Origin: Propionibacteriaceae bacterium
Lineage (GTDB): Bacteria; Actinomycetota; Actinomycetes; Propionibacteriales; Propionibacteriaceae
Assembly (NCBI GenBank): GCA_031255975.1
Contig: JAIRRM010000041.1
Coordinates: 1-6,618, forward strand
DNA length: 6,618 nt
Direction: 5' to 3'
Part shown: one piece after another, positions 3,702 to 6,618 of the stretch
Numbering within the stretch: position 1 is the first letter of the stretch
Layout of the letters: every line of letters starts with the position of its first letter
Program-made: the position numbers and the translations under genes
The notes under the pieces: generated by a model
The model's input: only the letters and a program-made list of their open reading frames with translations
Database searches by the model: none
Told to the model about the DNA's origin: nothing

Positions 3702-4865
3702 GTGAGCACATTTTCTGATCGTATCGACGCCCTTACCGCCGCCGATCTGGTGGCTGCCGGCTCAATGAAATGGACTGCCTATCCCGGCTGCATGGGTGCC
3801 TGGGTCGCCGAAGCTGACTTTGGGCTCGCACCCGCCATCGAAACGGCGTTGTGTAAGGCATCACAGCAACGGCTCACCGGCTACGTGCCCGTCGAACTAC
3901 GCGCCCTGGTGAAACAGACCGCGGTCGAATACCAAGCCCGACGCCATGACTGGCACATCAGCGCCACCCAGGTGTTCACATTGCCAGACGTGCTCGCCGG
4001 TTTGATCGACGTGATGACACATTTCATGCGTCCCGGCACCAAGGTGATCGTACCCACCCCCAACTACATGCCTTTCGTCGCGCTGCCCGAGGTACATCAT
4101 CGCGACATCATCCAGGTACCGCTGCGCCGCGACGACACCGGATTCCACCTCGACCTCGCCGATCTTGCCGCCGCTTTCGCAGCTGGTGGCGAACTGCTCA
4201 TCCTTTGCAATCCGCACAACCCCATCGGCAAGGTTTACACCCGCGCCGAACTGGAAGGCATCAGCCAAGTGGTCGCCGCCAACAACGGGTTGGTATTCTC
4301 CGACGAAATCCACGCGCCGCTCATTTACGACGGTGCCCGGCACATTCCGTACGCCTCCATCAGCGAAGTCGCCGCCCACCACACCGTAACCGCTTTCTCG
4401 GCATCCAAAGCGTTCAATACCGCAGGGTTGAAGTGTGCCCAAATGGTGCTCACCAACCCGCAGCAGCAGCAGTGGGCCATCGCCCGCGACTTGGAGCACG
4501 AACCCGGTGTGCTCGGGGTGTTGGCCAACATCGCCGCCTACCGTGATGGCGATGCTTGGTTGGCCGACGAGTTGGCCTACCTCGACGGCAACCGCCACCT
4601 GGTGCTGGAGCGCATCACCGCCGGGTTGCCCGCCGCCCGGATGCTGCCACCACAGGCCACCTACTTAGCCTGGATCGATCTCACCGCGTATCAACTCGGT
4701 GACGACCTCGCGCAATGGTTCCGGGAGCACGCCCAAGTCGCCATCACCAACGGCGGCGACTGCGGCGAGGCAGGACGTGGGCACATCCGCCTCAACTTCG
4801 CCACACCCCGCCCAGTGCTGGACGAGATGCTAGAACGCATCGTACGGGCGGTGGCAGCGCGCTAA
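3702..4865 (+). CDS. malY: MalY/PatB-type PLP-dependent aminotransferase-fold enzyme (probable cystathionine beta-lyase)
   Basis: This 387-aa cytosolic fold-type I PLP enzyme is close to the usual family length of about 390. MalY/PatB proteins cleave C-S bonds, typically cystathionine to homocysteine, pyruvate and ammonia in methionine synthesis, or other cysteine S-conjugates. Visible motifs in order are MKWTAYPGCMGAWVAEADFG (22-41, the family's substrate-loop N-terminus), VPTPNYMPF (117-125), LCNPHNPIGKVYTRAEL (168-184, PLP-ring Asn), FSDEIHAPL (199-207, with D201 pairing to the PLP pyridine nitrogen), SASKAFNTAGLK (233-244, Schiff-base K236) and HIRLNFA (361-367, carboxylate-binding R363). 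All key residues are present. GTG at 3702 was chosen because the protein then begins STFSDRIDALTA, like homologues. The frame is open back to 3612 but reads non-conserved sequence. It stands alone, convergent to the sugar transferase. The exact substrate, lyase or aminotransferase, cannot be read from the sequence. Confidence 0.87.
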   Translation: MSTFSDRIDALTAADLVAAGSMKWTAYPGCMGAWVAEADFGLAPAIETALCKASQQRLTGYVPVELRALVKQTAVEYQARRHDWHISATQVFTLPDVLAGLIDVMTHFMRPGTKVIVPTPNYMPFVALPEVHHRDIIQVPLRRDDTGFHLDLADLAAAFAAGGELLILCNPHNPIGKVYTRAELEGISQVVAANNGLVFSDEIHAPLIYDGARHIPYASISEVAAHHTVTAFSASKAFNTAGLKCAQMVLTNPQQQQWAIARDLEHEPGVLGVLANIAAYRDGDAWLADELAYLDGNRHLVLERITAGLPAARMLPPQATYLAWIDLTAYQLGDDLAQWFREHAQVAITNGGDCGEAGRGHIRLNFATPRPVLDEMLERIVRAVAAR

Positions 4866-4928
4866 CGCCGAACGCAACCATCCAAGAGGGCTCAAGCCGG
4901 GCCGCAGTCAGCCACGCCTCGCGTTCGA

Positions 4929-6506
4929 TCAGTACGACCCAGACCCGCGCAACACCACCATGGCGGTCTTCAGAACGATCACGATGTCACCCAACAGCGA
5001 CCAGTTTTCCACGTAACGCAGATCAAGCCGAATGCTTTCCTCAATGGAAAGATCGGAGCGACCGCGAATCTGCCACAGTCCGGTGATGCCGGGTTTGATG
5101 AGCAGTCGCCGTAGGTGACGTTGCGAGTACGTCGCCACTTCCTGCGGCAACGCCGGACGCGGCCCCACAATGCTCATGCTGCCGATCAACACGTCCCAGA
5201 ACTGCGGCAACTCGTCAATGGAGGTTTTACGGATGAACCTGCCGACGCGGGTGATGCGCGGATCATCCTTCATTTTGAACATCGCCTGCTGGCCACCCTG
5301 CGCCCGCACCAGTGCCGCGAGGCGCTCCTCGGCGTCTACCACCATGGAACGGAACTTGTGGATACGGAACGTCTTACCACCAAGCCCCACCCGATCCTGG
5401 GTGAAGATGATCGGGCCCTTGGGGTCATCGATTTTGATTATCACCGCGATGACCAGCAGCAATGGGGAAAGCAGCAGCAATGCGAGAACTGCTACCGCGA
5501 TATCGAATAGCCGCTTTATCACCAACTGATAACCCTCAAAGCGCGGCAAATCCAGGTGCATCAGCGCCAGTCCGTCCGCCACCTGCATCGATACCCGTGG
5601 CCCGGCGATGTCGGTCAGCATCGGGCGTAGCAGCAGTTCGGTGTCGCTGCTCTCCAACTCCCACGCCAACTGCTTGGTCTGCTGCGCGTCCAGCCCCCCC
5701 GCGACGATGACGGCACCCACCCGTTTCAGATGCGATGACAGTTCGTCGTACGGCACGCGCGGAATGTCGTACGCAAAAGCATCGGATTTCCCGTCGATGA
5801 CGCAAACCGCCTGAGGCCAATACCCGGCCTCTAGCGTGTTCAACATGTCGGTGACTACGGCGTCCACGTCCGCCAACTGACCCACAACGAGCGTTGGAGT
5901 GAGCGCCAAGCCTTGCTTGTTGCGACGAGCGTTGAGGCGCGACCGTAGCACCCATCGTCCGACGAGCAACATCAGCAACCCCAACGGCAGCGCCAACAGA
6001 AAGAGCATCCGGGAAAGCTCCAGCATGAACGCATATGACACGATGGCGGCGAAACCGAATGTCAACACCGACGCCTGGATAACCGCCTGATACTCGGCCA
6101 TAGACGTGCCGATGACGTTACGTCGCCTGGTTTTCAGCAGACTGAGCATGAAGAACCAACCGATACCCAACCCGATACACGTCATGATGTAGTTTTCGAT
6201 ACGCAACGTTGCCGCGACGGTGAACGGCAATATTGAACGCACCACGACCGAGATTCCCAGGCTGACGATAACGGCAAACATGTCCATGAGACGTACCTGA
6301 CGGCGGTAACGCAGATACCAATTGCTGTCGAGGTTCGGGTGCAGCGTTGCGATCCGCTCCTGGGCCTTCTGTGTCTGCACCAAAGCGTCGTCGCGGGGCT
6401 TGAGGCGATCTGCGGGGCTACGCGGCGGCATCCCCATCGCGCGCATCCCATCGCCCCCGGGAACGGCAGCGGTACCAGCCGCACCGGCTTCTAGTGCTTC
6501 GTTCAC
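4929..6506 (-). CDS. Membrane polyprenyl-phosphate sugar-1-phosphate transferase (exopolysaccharide/glycan initiation)
   Basis: This 525-aa bacterial sugar transferase moves a sugar-1-phosphate from a nucleotide sugar to undecaprenyl- or polyprenyl-phosphate, the first step of a surface glycan. After a hydrophilic, Ala/Pro-rich N-terminus (1-68) come four transmembrane helices (about 71-90, 104-124, 141-160, 166-185). A Rossmann-like cytoplasmic region follows (about 203-325: TLVVGQLADVDAVV, AVIVAGGLDA). The catalytic domain starts at KRLFDIAVAV with a membrane-inserted helix (331-358). It then shows GPIIFTQDRVG (364-374), FRIHKFRSM (380-388), DPRITRVGRFIRKTSIDELP (415-434, catalytic Asp-Glu dyad D431/E432), SIVGPRPALP (445-454) and KPGITGLWQIRGR (471-483). 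It belongs to the large WcaJ-like class rather than the short PglC class. The sugar specificity is unknown. The GTG start at 6506 has only a G-run (6511-6515) 4 nt upstream. An ATG 20 codons in (6446) is an alternative. Confidence 0.92.
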   Translation of the reverse strand: MNEALEAGAAGTAAVPGGDGMRAMGMPPRSPADRLKPRDDALVQTQKAQERIATLHPNLDSNWYLRYRRQVRLMDMFAVIVSLGISVVVRSILPFTVAATLRIENYIMTCIGLGIGWFFMLSLLKTRRRNVIGTSMAEYQAVIQASVLTFGFAAIVSYAFMLELSRMLFLLALPLGLLMLLVGRWVLRSRLNARRNKQGLALTPTLVVGQLADVDAVVTDMLNTLEAGYWPQAVCVIDGKSDAFAYDIPRVPYDELSSHLKRVGAVIVAGGLDAQQTKQLAWELESSDTELLLRPMLTDIAGPRVSMQVADGLALMHLDLPRFEGYQLVIKRLFDIAVAVLALLLLSPLLLVIAVIIKIDDPKGPIIFTQDRVGLGGKTFRIHKFRSMVVDAEERLAALVRAQGGQQAMFKMKDDPRITRVGRFIRKTSIDELPQFWDVLIGSMSIVGPRPALPQEVATYSQRHLRRLLIKPGITGLWQIRGRSDLSIEESIRLDLRYVENWSLLGDIVIVLKTAMVVLRGSGSY

Positions 6507-6618
6507 AAAACCCCCGCGTGCTCCGCCGCACTTATTTCAGTGTCAGACTACCAAGTTCTGTCTTCAGTTACCGCGCCGGGTACACCCTCGGACGTATCAG
6601 TGGAGTTCCGCGTTACCC
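6507..6618. other. Upstream region of the sugar transferase
   Basis: No gene is supported in these 112 bp, which run to the window edge. The promoter of the minus-strand sugar transferase should lie here, but I see only weak TANNNT hexamers (for example TAGTCT on the minus strand) without a matching -35. Confidence 0.4.

Noticed and set aside
3897..4598. Minus-strand 233-codon ORF
   Set aside because: Lies antisense inside malY. Long shadow frames are expected in GC-rich genes and no domain is visible.
4869..4927. Terminator between convergent malY and the sugar transferase
   Set aside because: CGAACGC and GCGTTCG are complementary, but 45 nt apart with no T-run. Too weak to call.

Overview
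The window looks like a piece of a high-GC Gram-positive (actinobacterial) chromosome. The reasons are the GC-rich codon use, a single-pass membrane protein with a LytR C-terminal domain, two genes whose -10-like hexamers sit exactly 7 nt before the start codon (the layout of leaderless mRNAs, common in actinobacteria), and a GTG-started polyprenyl-phosphate sugar transferase. I cannot name the genus from sequence alone.

Positions 1-2210 are defence and mobile-element DNA. The C-terminal third or so of a type I restriction-modification methyltransferase subunit (hsdM) enters from the left edge. No hsdS specificity gene follows it. Facing it on the minus strand is a complete abiEi-abiEii pair, a type IV toxin-antitoxin and abortive-infection system. 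Its genes overlap by 4 bp, and a perfect 14+14 bp inverted repeat covers the presumed -10 element right before the antitoxin ATG. Upstream of abiEi lies the frameshifted C-terminal stub of a tyrosine recombinase, which suggests the block is a decayed mobile element or a remodelled type I locus.

Positions 2211-2544 hold no gene. They contain a cluster of DnaA-box-like 9-mers (one perfect TTATCCACA, two perfect TTATACACA on the opposite strand, two degenerate copies) and an 18-bp perfect palindrome. This resembles part of a replication origin or a DnaA-titration site, although no dnaA, dnaN or rep gene is in view.

Positions 2545-3102 encode a small membrane-anchored LytR_C protein. Its 3' end is followed by about 420 bp of C-rich, non-coding repeat array (3111-3526). 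The array carries two 122/123-bp units plus a partial third, each with an identical hairpin. A 19-bp sequence from the end of the LytR_C gene recurs exactly at the far end of the array.

Positions 3702-4865 encode a PLP-dependent MalY/PatB-type enzyme (probable cystathionine beta-lyase). Convergent to it, 4929-6506 on the minus strand encodes a membrane sugar-1-phosphate transferase that would start a cell-surface glycan. These two genes look like ordinary housekeeping or envelope functions and share no obvious operon logic with the defence block. The best candidates for something undescribed are the DnaA-box cluster beside the recombinase stub and the C-rich hairpin array. The proteins all fall in known families.
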